DNA of 64,000 bases from Polyangiaceae bacterium (GTDB lineage Bacteria > Myxococcota_A > Polyangia > Polyangiales > Polyangiaceae): positions 1 to 64,000 of the forward strand of contig JABFXY010000145.1 of the NCBI GenBank assembly GCA_013361525.1, in the 5' to 3' direction. The notes beneath the pieces were generated by a model. The model did not search any database and was not told the DNA's origin. It saw nothing but the letters and a program-made list of their open reading frames with translations. The translations under genes were made by a program, and so were the position numbers. This document shows positions 17,467 through 26,327 of the stretch, piece by piece; the stretch's first letter is position 1, and every line of letters begins with the position of its first letter.

Positions 17467-19019
17467 TCGCGTTTGACGCGTCGGATGCCCTGCGCGTCGA
17501 TGTAGGTGGGCGGGTCGCAAGGGCCGGTCGTCGACGTTGCAGACGGCTGGGAGCGTGGGCGGGACCGCGCGCTGGTCGCAGGCTCCAGCGATATGGATGT
17601 GGATGTGGACGATGACGCCGCCGATTCAGCAGCCGTCGCCGTCGTCGTTGTCACAGCGGCGACTGTCTCGGATGTAGCCGCGATTGCGGTCGCGCTCGCG
17701 TCCGGGCTCGCAGCGCCATCGGTCGTCGCGACTTCGGTCGCGTGCACGTCGTCGGTCGGCCGCGGCGACGCGGCGTCCGCGGGGCGGCGCATCGCGAGCC
17801 ACATCGTTCCCGCAGCAATCACGGCCCCGAAGGTCACCGCCGCCGCCGCGATCACCATCGAGCGCTGACGGGATGGCTCGTTCACTGCGGGTGCTGCTGC
17901 CGTCAGCGTGTGGGTACCGCGTCCGTGCGGATCGCCGTCGGCGCCGAAATGGGACGGAAGCTGGGCGCGCGCTGCGAGCGAGGTGCCGATGGCGTTCGGC
18001 GACGAGGGGATCGCGCCTCGTGTCGACGCAAGGGCAGGGGACGCGCTCGTTCCTCCCGCGCCGGCGTGCTCGATGCGCGCGACGATCGCTCGTCTCGTCA
18101 CCAGCTCCTCCTGCGCGAGATCATCGACCCACGCACCTACACGTGACGGCGGCGCGGGCGTCACCACCGATTCGAGCGCGCTCACCATCGCCTGCGCCGT
18201 CGCGAATCGAATCGGCGCCTGCCGCGCGATGGCGCAGCCGACGACGCTCGCGAGCTGGGGAGAAACCCACGGCGCGACCTCGTCGATGCGCGGGATGCTG
18301 CCGGTGAGGACACGCGCGTAGAGCGCGCCTTCGTTTTCGACGTCGTACGCGCGGCGCCCGGCGCACAGCTCCCAGAGCACCACACCCGCTGCATAGAGAT
18401 CGGCTGCGCGGGTCACGGGCTCTCCGCGGAGTTGCTCCGGGGACATGTACGCGACCTTGCCTTTCACCTCGCCGGCGCGCGTCGTGTGCAGCTTGACGTT
18501 CGCGAGCGCGATGCCGAAATCGATCGCCCTCGCGACACCGTCGGTGCCGACCAGGACATTCTGCGGCGACACGTCTCGATGCACGATACCGAGCGGTTCG
18601 CCCGAAGGACCACGTGCCTCGTGGGCTGCGTGTAAACCTCGAAGCAGACCGAGCACGATGGCGCAGGCGATGTCCACCGGGACGCGCTCGCCGCGCGCTC
18701 GAGCGCGCCCGATGAGCTTCGCGAGCGCTTCACCGTCGACGTACTCCATGACGATGAATGTCTCTTTGCCCTCGTGCACGACGTCGAGCGTCTCGATCAC
18801 GTTCGGATGGCGGACACGCGCCGCGAGCCGCGCCTCGTCGAGGAACATGGCGATGAACTCGGGGTCCTGCGCCATGTGCGGGTGCAGCCGCTTCACCGCG
18901 ACGACGCGGCTGAACCCGGCGGCGCCGGCTTGGCGGCCGAGACAGATCGACGCCATGCCGCCTGCTGCGATTGGCTCGAAGAGAACGTAGCGTCCGAGCA
19001 CCGTGCCGGCGCCGACCAT
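17457..19019 (-). CDS. Membrane-anchored eukaryote-like Ser/Thr protein kinase
   Basis: 520 residues. The kinase domain spans about 9-275: Gly loop AAGGMASICLG, Lys43 in VAVKRLHP, catalytic loop HRDVSPQNVL (147-156), DFG at 167-169 and YMSPEQL. The HRDVSPQN variant keeps the catalytic Asp and Asn. A region of about 100 residues leads to one membrane helix (about 390-410), followed by an Ala/Ser/Thr-rich exported tail. It is co-translated with the PEGA-like gene and divergent from the exported cytochrome operon. Confidence 0.93.
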   Translation of the reverse strand: MVGAGTVLGRYVLFEPIAAGGMASICLGRQAGAAGFSRVVAVKRLHPHMAQDPEFIAMFLDEARLAARVRHPNVIETLDVVHEGKETFIVMEYVDGEALAKLIGRARARGERVPVDIACAIVLGLLRGLHAAHEARGPSGEPLGIVHRDVSPQNVLVGTDGVARAIDFGIALANVKLHTTRAGEVKGKVAYMSPEQLRGEPVTRAADLYAAGVVLWELCAGRRAYDVENEGALYARVLTGSIPRIDEVAPWVSPQLASVVGCAIARQAPIRFATAQAMVSALESVVTPAPPSRVGAWVDDLAQEELVTRRAIVARIEHAGAGGTSASPALASTRGAIPSSPNAIGTSLAARAQLPSHFGADGDPHGRGTHTLTAAAPAVNEPSRQRSMVIAAAAVTFGAVIAAGTMWLAMRRPADAASPRPTDDVHATEVATTDGAASPDASATAIAATSETVAAVTTTTATAAESAASSSTSTSISLEPATSARSRPRSQPSATSTTGPCDPPTYIDAQGIRRVKRECF

Positions 19020-19059
19020 CGCCGGGCAGTCTACCAGAGCGCGTCGCTGACTCGCTGAG

Positions 19060-19112
19060 TGTCACCCGGTGGTTGACGCTGCATGGCGACGAGGTGTCGC
19101 CCGGCGGTTGAC
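19060..19112. promoter_or_regulatory. Pair of imperfect 18-bp direct repeats
   Basis: TGTCACCCGGTGGTTGAC (19060-19077) and TGTCGCCCGGCGGTTGAC (19095-19112) match at 16 of 18 positions and start 35 bp apart. They lie between the divergent kinase gene and the 19182 lipoprotein gene. Each ends in TTGAC, and the second gives TTGACA. No convincing -10 element follows either one, so a protein-binding site is more likely than two promoters. Confidence 0.5.
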
Positions 19113-19181
19113 AGGTGACACCGCTCGTCGGGCTCGACTGCAGCGATCTCGAGCGGCACCGCGCTTGCACAAGCAGGCCGC

Positions 19182-20408
19182 ATGCTTCGAATAACGACCT
19201 CGACGGCGGTGCTAGCGCTCGCGTGGACGGTCGCCGGTTGCGATGACGGAGAGATCGGTAACGGCCCGACTGAGACCCTGCCGGTCGCCGACGTCGAGGG
19301 CGCCCCGATCGCGGCCGAGCCGGTGCAACGCGCGGATCTGGAGCTCTCGCGCGCGCCGATCGGCGTCGCCGCAGCGACGGACGGTGTCGCCGTCGCGACC
19401 GACGGCGGCGTGATCCTCGCGCGAAGGACGTCCGACGATCTCGTCGATCTGCCGCTCATCGAGGACGACGGCTCGTTCGCCTCCCCCGGCATGGTCCGCG
19501 CCATCGTCGCTCGGCAAGCCGGGTTCTTCGCGCTGGCGGACGCCGGCTTGCTCCACGACTACGAAGGCGCGCTCCTTCATTCGCCGCTCGGTGCCTTCGT
19601 CGACGGCGACACGCTCCTCGCCGCAGACGTTCTGCAACGCGCCGACGGGACAGAAGAGCTCTGGCTGGTCACCGACCAGCGCGCGCTCATCGCCGGTGAC
19701 GATCTCGTCGAGGTCGACGTGAGCGGCCTCGGCACCATCGAGCGCTTCCTCGGCACGGGCACCGATGTCGCCGTGGGTGTTGCGGATGGCACGTTGTTCG
19801 AGCTCGATCTCGAGACCGAGGCCCTATCCATCGTCGACGACGCCGTCGGCGCCAGCCACGCCGCGCGGCGAGCCGAAAACGGCGACGTGTTCGTGGCGAC
19901 GGATACCGGGCTCTACCGGCGCGCCGCGGACGGCGCCTGGTCGCGCTTCACGTTTGCGGCCGAGGGCGCGCCGCCCGAGCGCGTGACGGCCGTCGAGGCG
20001 GCGTTCGGCGTGACCGTGTTCTCGACGCCGACCTCCGTCGCGCTCTTGGACGGTGATGCGGCGACGACGATCGCGGAGGGCGGGGCGGACGCGCTCGCCG
20101 TCGATGCGATCGGCGACACGTGGGCGGTCTCCGAGGGCAAGCTCACGCGGCTCGTCACCGGCAAGCCCGCGACGTTCGCGAACGACGTCGCGCCGATGCT
20201 CGCGGACCGCTGCGTCGGTTGTCACGAGGACGGGACTGCGCCGCCCATCGACTTCGCGAGCTACGACGACGTCGTCGCGCGCGCCGACACGATCATCAAA
20301 CGGGTCACGCGGCCGACCTCACCCATGCCTCCGCCCCCGGCGGATCCCCTGAGCCCCGACGAGTACGGCGCGCTTCTGCGCTGGCGCGCCAACAACTTCC
20401 CCGAGTGA
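19182..20408 (+). CDS. Lipoprotein with C-terminal c-type cytochrome (PSCyt1-like) motif
   Basis: 408 residues. A signal peptide ends in TVAGC (lipid-modified Cys20). The middle (about 40-330) repeats short blades with GVAAATDGVAVATDGG-like elements, resembling a beta-propeller. The last 75 residues contain FANDVAPMLADRCVGCHEDG, a c-type heme site (Cys344, Cys347, His348), in the style of planctomycete PSCyt1 domains. The end contains Pro-rich MPPPPADPL and a WRANN helix. It heads a four-gene exported operon and is separated from the next gene by 14 nt. Confidence 0.82.
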   Translation: MLRITTSTAVLALAWTVAGCDDGEIGNGPTETLPVADVEGAPIAAEPVQRADLELSRAPIGVAAATDGVAVATDGGVILARRTSDDLVDLPLIEDDGSFASPGMVRAIVARQAGFFALADAGLLHDYEGALLHSPLGAFVDGDTLLAADVLQRADGTEELWLVTDQRALIAGDDLVEVDVSGLGTIERFLGTGTDVAVGVADGTLFELDLETEALSIVDDAVGASHAARRAENGDVFVATDTGLYRRAADGAWSRFTFAAEGAPPERVTAVEAAFGVTVFSTPTSVALLDGDAATTIAEGGADALAVDAIGDTWAVSEGKLTRLVTGKPATFANDVAPMLADRCVGCHEDGTAPPIDFASYDDVVARADTIIKRVTRPTSPMPPPPADPLSPDEYGALLRWRANNFPE

Positions 20409-20422
20409 TCCGAGAGGACATC

Positions 20423-22021
20423 ATGCGGACGATCCACCTCGTTCCTTTTCTTTTCGTTACCGCCCTCGCCACGGCGGTCCACGCCGAGGACGGCAGCGCC
20501 GACGCGGCGTGCTCCGTTCACCACGAGCTCGGCGCGGAGAAGCTCCTCCGACGGCTCTCCCTCGATTTGCGGGGGACGATCCCCGACGTCGCCGAATACG
20601 ACGAGATCACCGACCTCACGAGCGAAGCCGAGCTCGACGTCGTGCTCGATCAGATCGTCACCGCGTACTTCGAGGACGACGGCTTCCGACAGACGACGCG
20701 CCGTTATCACGAGGCGTTCCTTTGGCCGAACATCGGCAACGTTCGCTTCGCGGGCACCCGATATCGCCTCGTCTACGCCAACGACGGGCCCGCGCTGCGG
20801 ATCAGCTCCGGAGGCCGGAGCAACCTCTTCCGCGGCGATCCGGACATCACGTGCTCGGACTTCAAGCACACCAACTTCGATCCCGACTTCCCCGGCCAAT
20901 TCCGCCCGCTACCGCAAAATGGCAAAGAGGGCTGGCGCGAGATCCACCCGTATTGGGACCCGTCCACGACGCTGAAGGTCTGCGCATCCGAGGCGCAGGA
21001 GACGAAGAACGTCGCCGGGGTTTCTTGCAACTCGCTCGAGGGGCTCGACAAGAAGGCCTGCGGCTGCGGTCCGAACCTCGCTTACTGCTACGGGCCGGCC
21101 AATGTCACCGACAAGGCCGTCCAAACAGCGCTGCGCGAGCAGCTCTTGCGACAGGTCGACGACGCCGTCGCGAGTGACGCCGACTACACCGACATCGTCC
21201 TCGGCACGTCGGCTTGGCAAGACGGTCGCATCGCGACCTTCAAGCGTGTCCTCGGCAATGGAGTCGACTTCAACAAGACCATCCAGCTCGCCGACGCGAA
21301 CGAAGGCGTCCTCGAAAAAGACTTCATGGACACCACGTTCGAGCTCGTCGAGCGCGGACCGAAACACGCCGGCGTGCTCACGCTCCCCGGGTACACGCTG
21401 AAGTTCCAGACGGCGCGCGGACGCGCGAATCGGTTTCGCCAAGCATTCCAGTGCAAGGCGTTCGAGCCGCCGAGCGAGACGGAGGAGGAGAGCGACGCCT
21501 GCAGCACGACGGCCGGCGACCTCACGAAGCGCTGCACCTGCCGCTATTGCCACTCGACGCTGGAGCCGCTCGCGGCCGGTTTCTCGCTGTTCACCGAGGC
21601 GGGGACGACGCTCATGGACAAGCAGCGGTTCCCTCGCTTCGACGGGACGTGCCCCGCGTCCGATCCGTTCTGCACGCGGTTCTACGTCACGAGCGGGCCA
21701 CACAAGGGCAGCCTCTTGCCGCTCGAGTTCGCGGACAACCACCCCGAGTACGAGGAGATCTTCGAGGCCGGGCCGCGGCAGGTCGCGCAGGCGGCGATCT
21801 GGATCGACGGCGATCCCGAAAAGGGTGCGCGCACCGACGCGGAGTCGTTCGCAGGTTGCGCCGCGCGCCGCGCGTTCACGTTCTTCGTCCGGCGCGACCC
21901 GACGCTCGATGAAGAAGATCTGGTGGAGGAGCTCGCGACGACGTTTGCCGCGTCGGGCTTCCGCTTCCGGGATCTCGTCCGCGATGTCGTGATGCTCGAG
22001 GCGTACAGGAGGGTGCGATGA
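20423..22021 (+). CDS. Exported DUF1549/PSCyt2-like protein with CxxCH motif
   Basis: 532 residues from ATG 20423, with GAGAGGA upstream and a signal peptide of about 21 residues (ATAVHA). LLRRLSLDLRGTIPD near the N-terminus is the DUF1549 signature. A CTCRYCHSTLEPLAAGF block carries a potential c-type heme site (Cys373, Cys376, His377). The C-terminal RAFTFFVRRDP and FRFRDLVRDVV resemble the closing parts of the planctomycete cytochrome families. It overlaps the next gene by 4 nt (ATGA). The redox role is inferred from family context only. Confidence 0.8.
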   Translation: MRTIHLVPFLFVTALATAVHAEDGSADAACSVHHELGAEKLLRRLSLDLRGTIPDVAEYDEITDLTSEAELDVVLDQIVTAYFEDDGFRQTTRRYHEAFLWPNIGNVRFAGTRYRLVYANDGPALRISSGGRSNLFRGDPDITCSDFKHTNFDPDFPGQFRPLPQNGKEGWREIHPYWDPSTTLKVCASEAQETKNVAGVSCNSLEGLDKKACGCGPNLAYCYGPANVTDKAVQTALREQLLRQVDDAVASDADYTDIVLGTSAWQDGRIATFKRVLGNGVDFNKTIQLADANEGVLEKDFMDTTFELVERGPKHAGVLTLPGYTLKFQTARGRANRFRQAFQCKAFEPPSETEEESDACSTTAGDLTKRCTCRYCHSTLEPLAAGFSLFTEAGTTLMDKQRFPRFDGTCPASDPFCTRFYVTSGPHKGSLLPLEFADNHPEYEEIFEAGPRQVAQAAIWIDGDPEKGARTDAESFAGCAARRAFTFFVRRDPTLDEEDLVEELATTFAASGFRFRDLVRDVVMLEAYRRVR

Positions 22022-22722
22022 AGGCTCTGGTCATCGGAACGATCGCCGCGAGCCTGCTCGTGGGCTCCGCGTGCAGCACCAACGGCCCCGGCGGGGACGA
22101 CCCGACCGGCAACACCACACCCATCGGCGATGCTCCGCCGCTCGATCACCCGCCCATCGACGACGAGGCGTTGCCCGTGAAGCCCGCCGCGGTCCGTCGG
22201 CTGTCGCTCTCGCAGCTGCGACGCATCCTGCCGCTCGCGTTCGGTCTCGAAGCCGACGGCACGACGCCCGTCACGTGGCATCTCGAGGACGGTCGGCAAG
22301 GTCTCAACGCAATGGCGCCGACGCTCGGTGAGCCGGACTACATCGAGGTCACCGAGGAGAACCTCGAGGCCTCGCCGATGTACGTGAAGTTCATGGACGA
22401 CGCGGCGCGCGATGTCTGCAACCGCGCGATCGACGCCGATATCGCGAAGACCAACGCCGCCGAGCGCGTCGTGATGCGCCACGCTGGGATCGACGCCGAC
22501 TCGGACGAAGCGATCTCGAAAAACCTCGCATACCTGGTGTTGCGCCTGCACGGTGTTCGTCTCGAGGCCGGCGACGAGGACATCGCGCGCTGGCAGGGCG
22601 TCTACGACGGCGCGCTCGCCGAAGCGAAGACCGCCGCTGAAGAAGACGCGGACGCAAAGGTCGAGGCGTGGAACGCCGTCTGCGTCGCGCTCACCGTCGC
22701 GCCCGAGTTCCACCTTTATTGA
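22018..22722 (+). CDS. Small lipoprotein of the DUF1501 operon
   Basis: 234 residues. The signal peptide ends in LLVGSAC (Cys19), followed by a Gly/Pro/Asp-rich spacer. RRLSLSQLRRILPLAFGL (about residues 60-77) resembles the opening motif of DUF1587-type cytochrome-associated proteins. The remainder is helical and charged, with two cysteines and no CxxCH. Translation is coupled to the upstream gene by ATGA overlap, and the DUF1501 gene starts 15 nt later. Probably a structural or targeting partner of the exported complex. Confidence 0.75.
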   Translation: MKALVIGTIAASLLVGSACSTNGPGGDDPTGNTTPIGDAPPLDHPPIDDEALPVKPAAVRRLSLSQLRRILPLAFGLEADGTTPVTWHLEDGRQGLNAMAPTLGEPDYIEVTEENLEASPMYVKFMDDAARDVCNRAIDADIAKTNAAERVVMRHAGIDADSDEAISKNLAYLVLRLHGVRLEAGDEDIARWQGVYDGALAEAKTAAEEDADAKVEAWNAVCVALTVAPEFHLY

Positions 22723-22737
22723 TCGAGGAGCCACGCC

Positions 22738-24138
22738 ATGAAACTCGACCGTAGAAACTTCTTGCGCGCGGCCCTCGCGGGCGTCGGACTGTTCGGTATC
22801 GGCGGGCTCTCGCCGCGCGTCGCACGCGCGACCGCGTCGGATCAGCTGGTTCTCGTCTGCTATTTGAGCGGCGGCTGGGACCAGCTGCTCGCGTTCGATC
22901 CGCGCCCGGCGAACGCCGCTCAATATTCGGGCAACGCGCCTTACGAAGCCGGCGGAAGCGGCATCCACCCGGCGTACGACCTCGTCAACACGGCTTGGAT
23001 GAACGAGGTTTTGGCCGCGACGAACGGCTCCGGCATTCGCAAGCGCAACAACGTGAGCTTCGGCCCGGCCGTTCCGGCCGAGCTCCTCGACCACGCGAAC
23101 GATCTCTGCGTCCTGCGCGGCCTCAACATGAGCACGCTGACGCACGAGGTCGGCCGCCGCTTCTTCACGACGGGGCAGTTCCCGCGCGGCCTTCAGCCTG
23201 TCGGCAGCTCGCTGTCGACGATCGTCGCGAACGCGGTCGGACCGTCGGCGACGCTGCCGAACCTGTCCCTCCTCACCGAGAGCTACAACGTCGGCATGCC
23301 GCCCGGCGTCTCACCCATCCAGGTGCGCGACGCACAGGATGTTCGCGACATGCTCCGCCGACTCGGGCCCGAGCTCTCGTACGGTGCGGGCGCGATCAAC
23401 GACCTCGAGCTCGGCGACCCGAGCTGCTTCGGCGAGGAGCTCGACACCGAGGGCACCGCGAGCTTCTACCGGGAGAGCCGCGTGAAGGCGAAGTCGATGG
23501 TGACGAGCGGAGACGACGCGCACTTCGACTTCGACGTCGACAACCCCGGCTCGAATGCGGCGCTCTTCGAGGCCCTCGGCATCACCAAGGCCACCGACTT
23601 CGCGACCGCGAAGGGGCGCGCCGCCGTCGCCGCCCAGGCGCTTACAAAAGGGGTCGCCCGTGCTGTGAGCCTGCGGATCGCGGAGGGGCTCGACACCCAC
23701 AACGACTGGGCGACCGATCACCCCGACGGCGTTCGAGACGGGCTGATGACGCTCGCCGGCATGATTGCGTACCTCAAGTCCGCTCCGTCGCCGTTCGACG
23801 GCGGAGGCAGCGCGTGGGATCACACGACGCTCCTCGTTTTCAGCGAGTTCTCGCGCACGCCGCTGCTCAACAACCGCGAAGGCCGCGATCACCACCTCTC
23901 GTCGAGCTGTGTGGTCGCAGGCCCCGGCATCAAAGGCGGACAAGCGATCGGTGCGACGACCGATCAGGGCATGGCGACGCGTCCCATCGATCTCGTCACC
24001 GGCGCGCCCAAAACAGGCGGGATTACCGTCGGCCCGGCCGACGTGATCTTCACGCTGCTCCACTCGATGGGCATCACCGACGTGTCCCTCGGCAACCAGC
24101 CGAAGAACCTCATCGAGGCGATGCTCAAGCCTGCCTGA
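22738..24138 (+). CDS. Tat-exported DUF1501 family protein
   Basis: 466 residues. The N-terminus has a twin-arginine signal (DRRNFLRAALAGVGLFGIGG) ending near ARATA. The body has DUF1501 features: LVLVCYLSGGWDQL, THNDWATDH, and near the end LLVFSEFSRTPLLN, GRDHHLSSSCVVAGPG and IKGGQAIGATTD. DUF1501 proteins belong to the alkaline-phosphatase/sulfatase fold, and their substrate is not established. In planctomycetes they are paired with PSCyt1/DUF1549 genes, the same arrangement as here. Confidence 0.88.
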   Translation: MKLDRRNFLRAALAGVGLFGIGGLSPRVARATASDQLVLVCYLSGGWDQLLAFDPRPANAAQYSGNAPYEAGGSGIHPAYDLVNTAWMNEVLAATNGSGIRKRNNVSFGPAVPAELLDHANDLCVLRGLNMSTLTHEVGRRFFTTGQFPRGLQPVGSSLSTIVANAVGPSATLPNLSLLTESYNVGMPPGVSPIQVRDAQDVRDMLRRLGPELSYGAGAINDLELGDPSCFGEELDTEGTASFYRESRVKAKSMVTSGDDAHFDFDVDNPGSNAALFEALGITKATDFATAKGRAAVAAQALTKGVARAVSLRIAEGLDTHNDWATDHPDGVRDGLMTLAGMIAYLKSAPSPFDGGGSAWDHTTLLVFSEFSRTPLLNNREGRDHHLSSSCVVAGPGIKGGQAIGATTDQGMATRPIDLVTGAPKTGGITVGPADVIFTLLHSMGITDVSLGNQPKNLIEAMLKPA

Positions 24139-24159
24139 CCCGTTGTACCTTCGAGGCGG

Positions 24160-25506
24160 ATGAGATCGTCACCGCCGCGCGCTTCCGACGGGACCTTGAC
24201 CGACGTGCGGCTCGACGTCGTCGAGCTGCCGAACCTGCGCTTGGTGGTGACGCCTCCGCGCGGGCGTCGCGTCGAGGTTCCGCTCGGCATGACGCCCGTC
24301 GTGCTCGGATCGGATCCCGAGTGCGACGTGGTCATCGACGACGCGCGTGTCTCGCGCAAACACTGCGAGGTGCGGCGCGACGCGCGCGGCGTCGTCGTGC
24401 GCGATCTCGGCAGCAAGAACGGCACCTACGTCGATAAAGTCCTCGTCGCCGAGGCGTACCTCGATCCGAAGCTCGGCATCACCGTCGGCTCGACGCGCAT
24501 CGCGCTCGAGGCGTCGTCCGGCTCGGCGAAGGTCGCGCTGTCGCGCGCGTTTCGCTTCGGCGATGCGCTCGGCGCCAGCGTCGCGATGCGCGCCCTGTTC
24601 GCGAACCTCGAGCGCGCCGCGCAGACCGACGAGACCATCGTGCTGATGGGCGAGTCGGGCACTGGCAAAGAGCTGCTCGCGAAGGGCATCCACGACGTCT
24701 CGCACCGGCGCGGCGGTCCGTTCGTCGTCTTCGACTGCAGCGCGGTCGCGCCCAGCCTCGTCGAGGCGGAGCTCTTCGGCTACGTGCGAGGAGCCTTTAC
24801 GGGCGCGCTACAGCCGCACGCGGGCGTCTTCGAGCAGGCGAATGGGGGAACCCTGTTCATCGACGAGCTCGGCGAGCTGCCGTCGGAGCTGCAGCCGAAG
24901 CTCTTACGGGCGCTCGAGGCGCGCCAAGTCCGAAGGCTCGGCGCGACGGAGTGGCAACGCGTGGACGTCCGCATCGTCGCAGCGACCCACCGCGATCTGC
25001 GAGCGCGCGTCAGCACCGGCCAGTTCCGCGAGGACTTGTATTACCGCCTCGCCGTCGTCGAAGCGCACATCCCGCCGCTGCGAGATCGCCGCGAGGACAT
25101 CCCACTGCTCGTCGAGCACTTCCTCGCCGGCATGAGCCCGCCTCGAGCGTGGAGCGATCTGCCGCCCAACGCAGCCGAGCTGCTTCGCCACCACGATTGG
25201 CCCGGCAACATCCGAGAGCTTCGCAACACCGTCGCCCGCCTGATCCTGTTTCCGGCGAGCGGCGCCCCCTCGAGCGCACCGCAGCAGCGTCCGACGCCCT
25301 TCGACGGCGCGGCGCAAGCCAACGCATTGCTCAACCTGCCGCTCTCCGAGGCGCGCGCCGTCATGGTCGACGGCTTCGAGCGCGCGTACATCGCGGCGAA
25401 GCTCAACGAACACGCCGGCAACGTGTCACGCGCTGCGCAGGCGATGGGCGTGTCGCGACAGTTTCTTCACCGGCTGCTCGATCGATACGGCATTCGGCGC
25501 GAGTAG
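24160..25506 (+). CDS. FHA-domain sigma-54 activator with Fis-type HTH
   Basis: 448 residues. An FHA domain (about 30-110: VSRKHCEV, SKNGTYVD) replaces the usual response-receiver domain. The AAA+ domain (about 125-365) has Walker A GESGTGKE (about 164), the sigma-54 contact loop GAFTGA, and Walker B GGTLFIDELGEL. The C-terminal Fis helix-turn-helix is AGNVSRAAQAMGVSRQFL. It should activate RpoN promoters when the FHA domain binds a phosphothreonine partner, probably a kinase. It begins 21 nt after the DUF1501 gene and may be part of that transcript. Confidence 0.93.
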   Translation: MRSSPPRASDGTLTDVRLDVVELPNLRLVVTPPRGRRVEVPLGMTPVVLGSDPECDVVIDDARVSRKHCEVRRDARGVVVRDLGSKNGTYVDKVLVAEAYLDPKLGITVGSTRIALEASSGSAKVALSRAFRFGDALGASVAMRALFANLERAAQTDETIVLMGESGTGKELLAKGIHDVSHRRGGPFVVFDCSAVAPSLVEAELFGYVRGAFTGALQPHAGVFEQANGGTLFIDELGELPSELQPKLLRALEARQVRRLGATEWQRVDVRIVAATHRDLRARVSTGQFREDLYYRLAVVEAHIPPLRDRREDIPLLVEHFLAGMSPPRAWSDLPPNAAELLRHHDWPGNIRELRNTVARLILFPASGAPSSAPQQRPTPFDGAAQANALLNLPLSEARAVMVDGFERAYIAAKLNEHAGNVSRAAQAMGVSRQFLHRLLDRYGIRRE

Positions 25507-25520
25507 GAGCACAAACGCAA

Positions 25521-25549
25521 GAAGGGCAGCCCATCGAGAGCCGCCCTTC
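25521..25549. terminator. Hairpin between convergent sigma-54 activator and cold-shock genes
   Basis: GAAGGGC (25521-25527) pairs with GCCCTTC (25543-25549), extended inward by GC/GC past one mismatch, with a loop of about 9 nt. It lies 15 nt after the activator stop. No T-run is seen on either side, so termination is likely but unproven. Confidence 0.5.
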
Positions 25550-25642
25550 GAGCGCGTACCCGGTCGACCCGGGGACGCGCGAGTTGTTGCTTTGCGCAAC
25601 CGGCTTCGTGGGCCGCGGTGCGCCGTTACAGTGGTTCCGAGC

Positions 25643-25858
25643 TCAGGCCGTGGCGCCTTGCATGCGCGTCACGTTGACGGCTTGCAGACCCTTCGGACCC
25701 TCTTTGATCTCGAACTCGACGGTCTCGTCCTCGAAAAGACGACGCCGGCCCTCCCCGTTGATCTGAGAGTAGTGAACGAAAACGTCTGGGCCGCCCTCCT
25801 GCTTGATGAAGCCCCAGCCTTTTTCGTCGTTGAACCACTTGACCTTGCCAACTGCCAT
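25643..25858 (-). CDS. Cold-shock domain protein
   Basis: 71-residue single-strand nucleic-acid-binding protein. RNP1 KGWGFI and RNP2 VFVHY are intact. ATG 25858 follows a strong GGAGGAG. The C-terminal DETVEFEIKEGPKGLQAVNV is standard for the family. Such proteins act as RNA chaperones. Whether this copy is cold-induced cannot be told from sequence. It is followed by about 470 bp of non-coding DNA upstream. Confidence 0.96.
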   Translation of the reverse strand: MAVGKVKWFNDEKGWGFIKQEGGPDVFVHYSQINGEGRRRLFEDETVEFEIKEGPKGLQAVNVTRMQGATA

Positions 25859-26327
25859 GAGCTCCTCCACTTCACGAAAGCCGCCGAGGAACCGCAGGGC
25901 GCAACCCATACCAGCCGGGTATCGCCCTCCTCCCCGGACATGCTCCTGATCCCTGCGTGGAAATTTCCCAGCTGGAATCCAGCGATCCTGGAGCGCGCGC
26001 CGGCAACTCGCGAGCTCTCGGGTGCATGCCCTCGACGAGCGGCGCGGAACGTAGACGCGGCGCGCCCCGATGGTCAAGCTGAACTGTATTGCTTTCGCGC
26101 GCGCACGACGGCTCGGGTCCCGCCTGGGGGGTGTGCTCGCTGCGCTCGCACTTGGCGCCCGAGCCTGTGCGCGCCCTAGTCCATGTAGCTGCGCTTTGCC
26201 GACGCCGGCCGATGGCCGGCTCCTGTGACGCATTCCGCTTTTTGCGCGCGCAATAAGGCCTGACGCCGGCAGATGGCAGGCTTCTGAGAGGCCTCGTATG
26301 ACCCCGCGCGCGTGAGGCCTTTGCTCC
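25859..26327. other. 469-bp gene-free region with a short repeated motif
   Basis: I see no credible gene here on either strand. It should hold the cold-shock gene promoter and leader (minus strand). A perfect palindrome GGAAATTTCC lies at 25959-25968. Two similar segments, GACGCCGGCCGATGGCCGGC (from 26201) and GACGCCGGCAGATGGCAGGC (from 26262), are both followed by TTCTGAG- or TCCTGTGA-like sequence. They form an imperfect direct repeat of about 28 bp with a 61-bp period, close to the 3' end of the metallophosphoesterase gene. Confidence 0.6.

Noticed and set aside
19108..19136. TTGACA followed by a -10 box upstream of the 19182 gene
   Set aside because: At 16-18 nt spacing the sequence is GC-rich (around GGCTCG) and has no resemblance to TATAAT.
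25592..26179. Plus-strand frame over the cold-shock gene and upstream region
   Set aside because: It is antisense to a clear cold-shock gene, then continues into non-coding DNA with no ribosome-binding site or domain.
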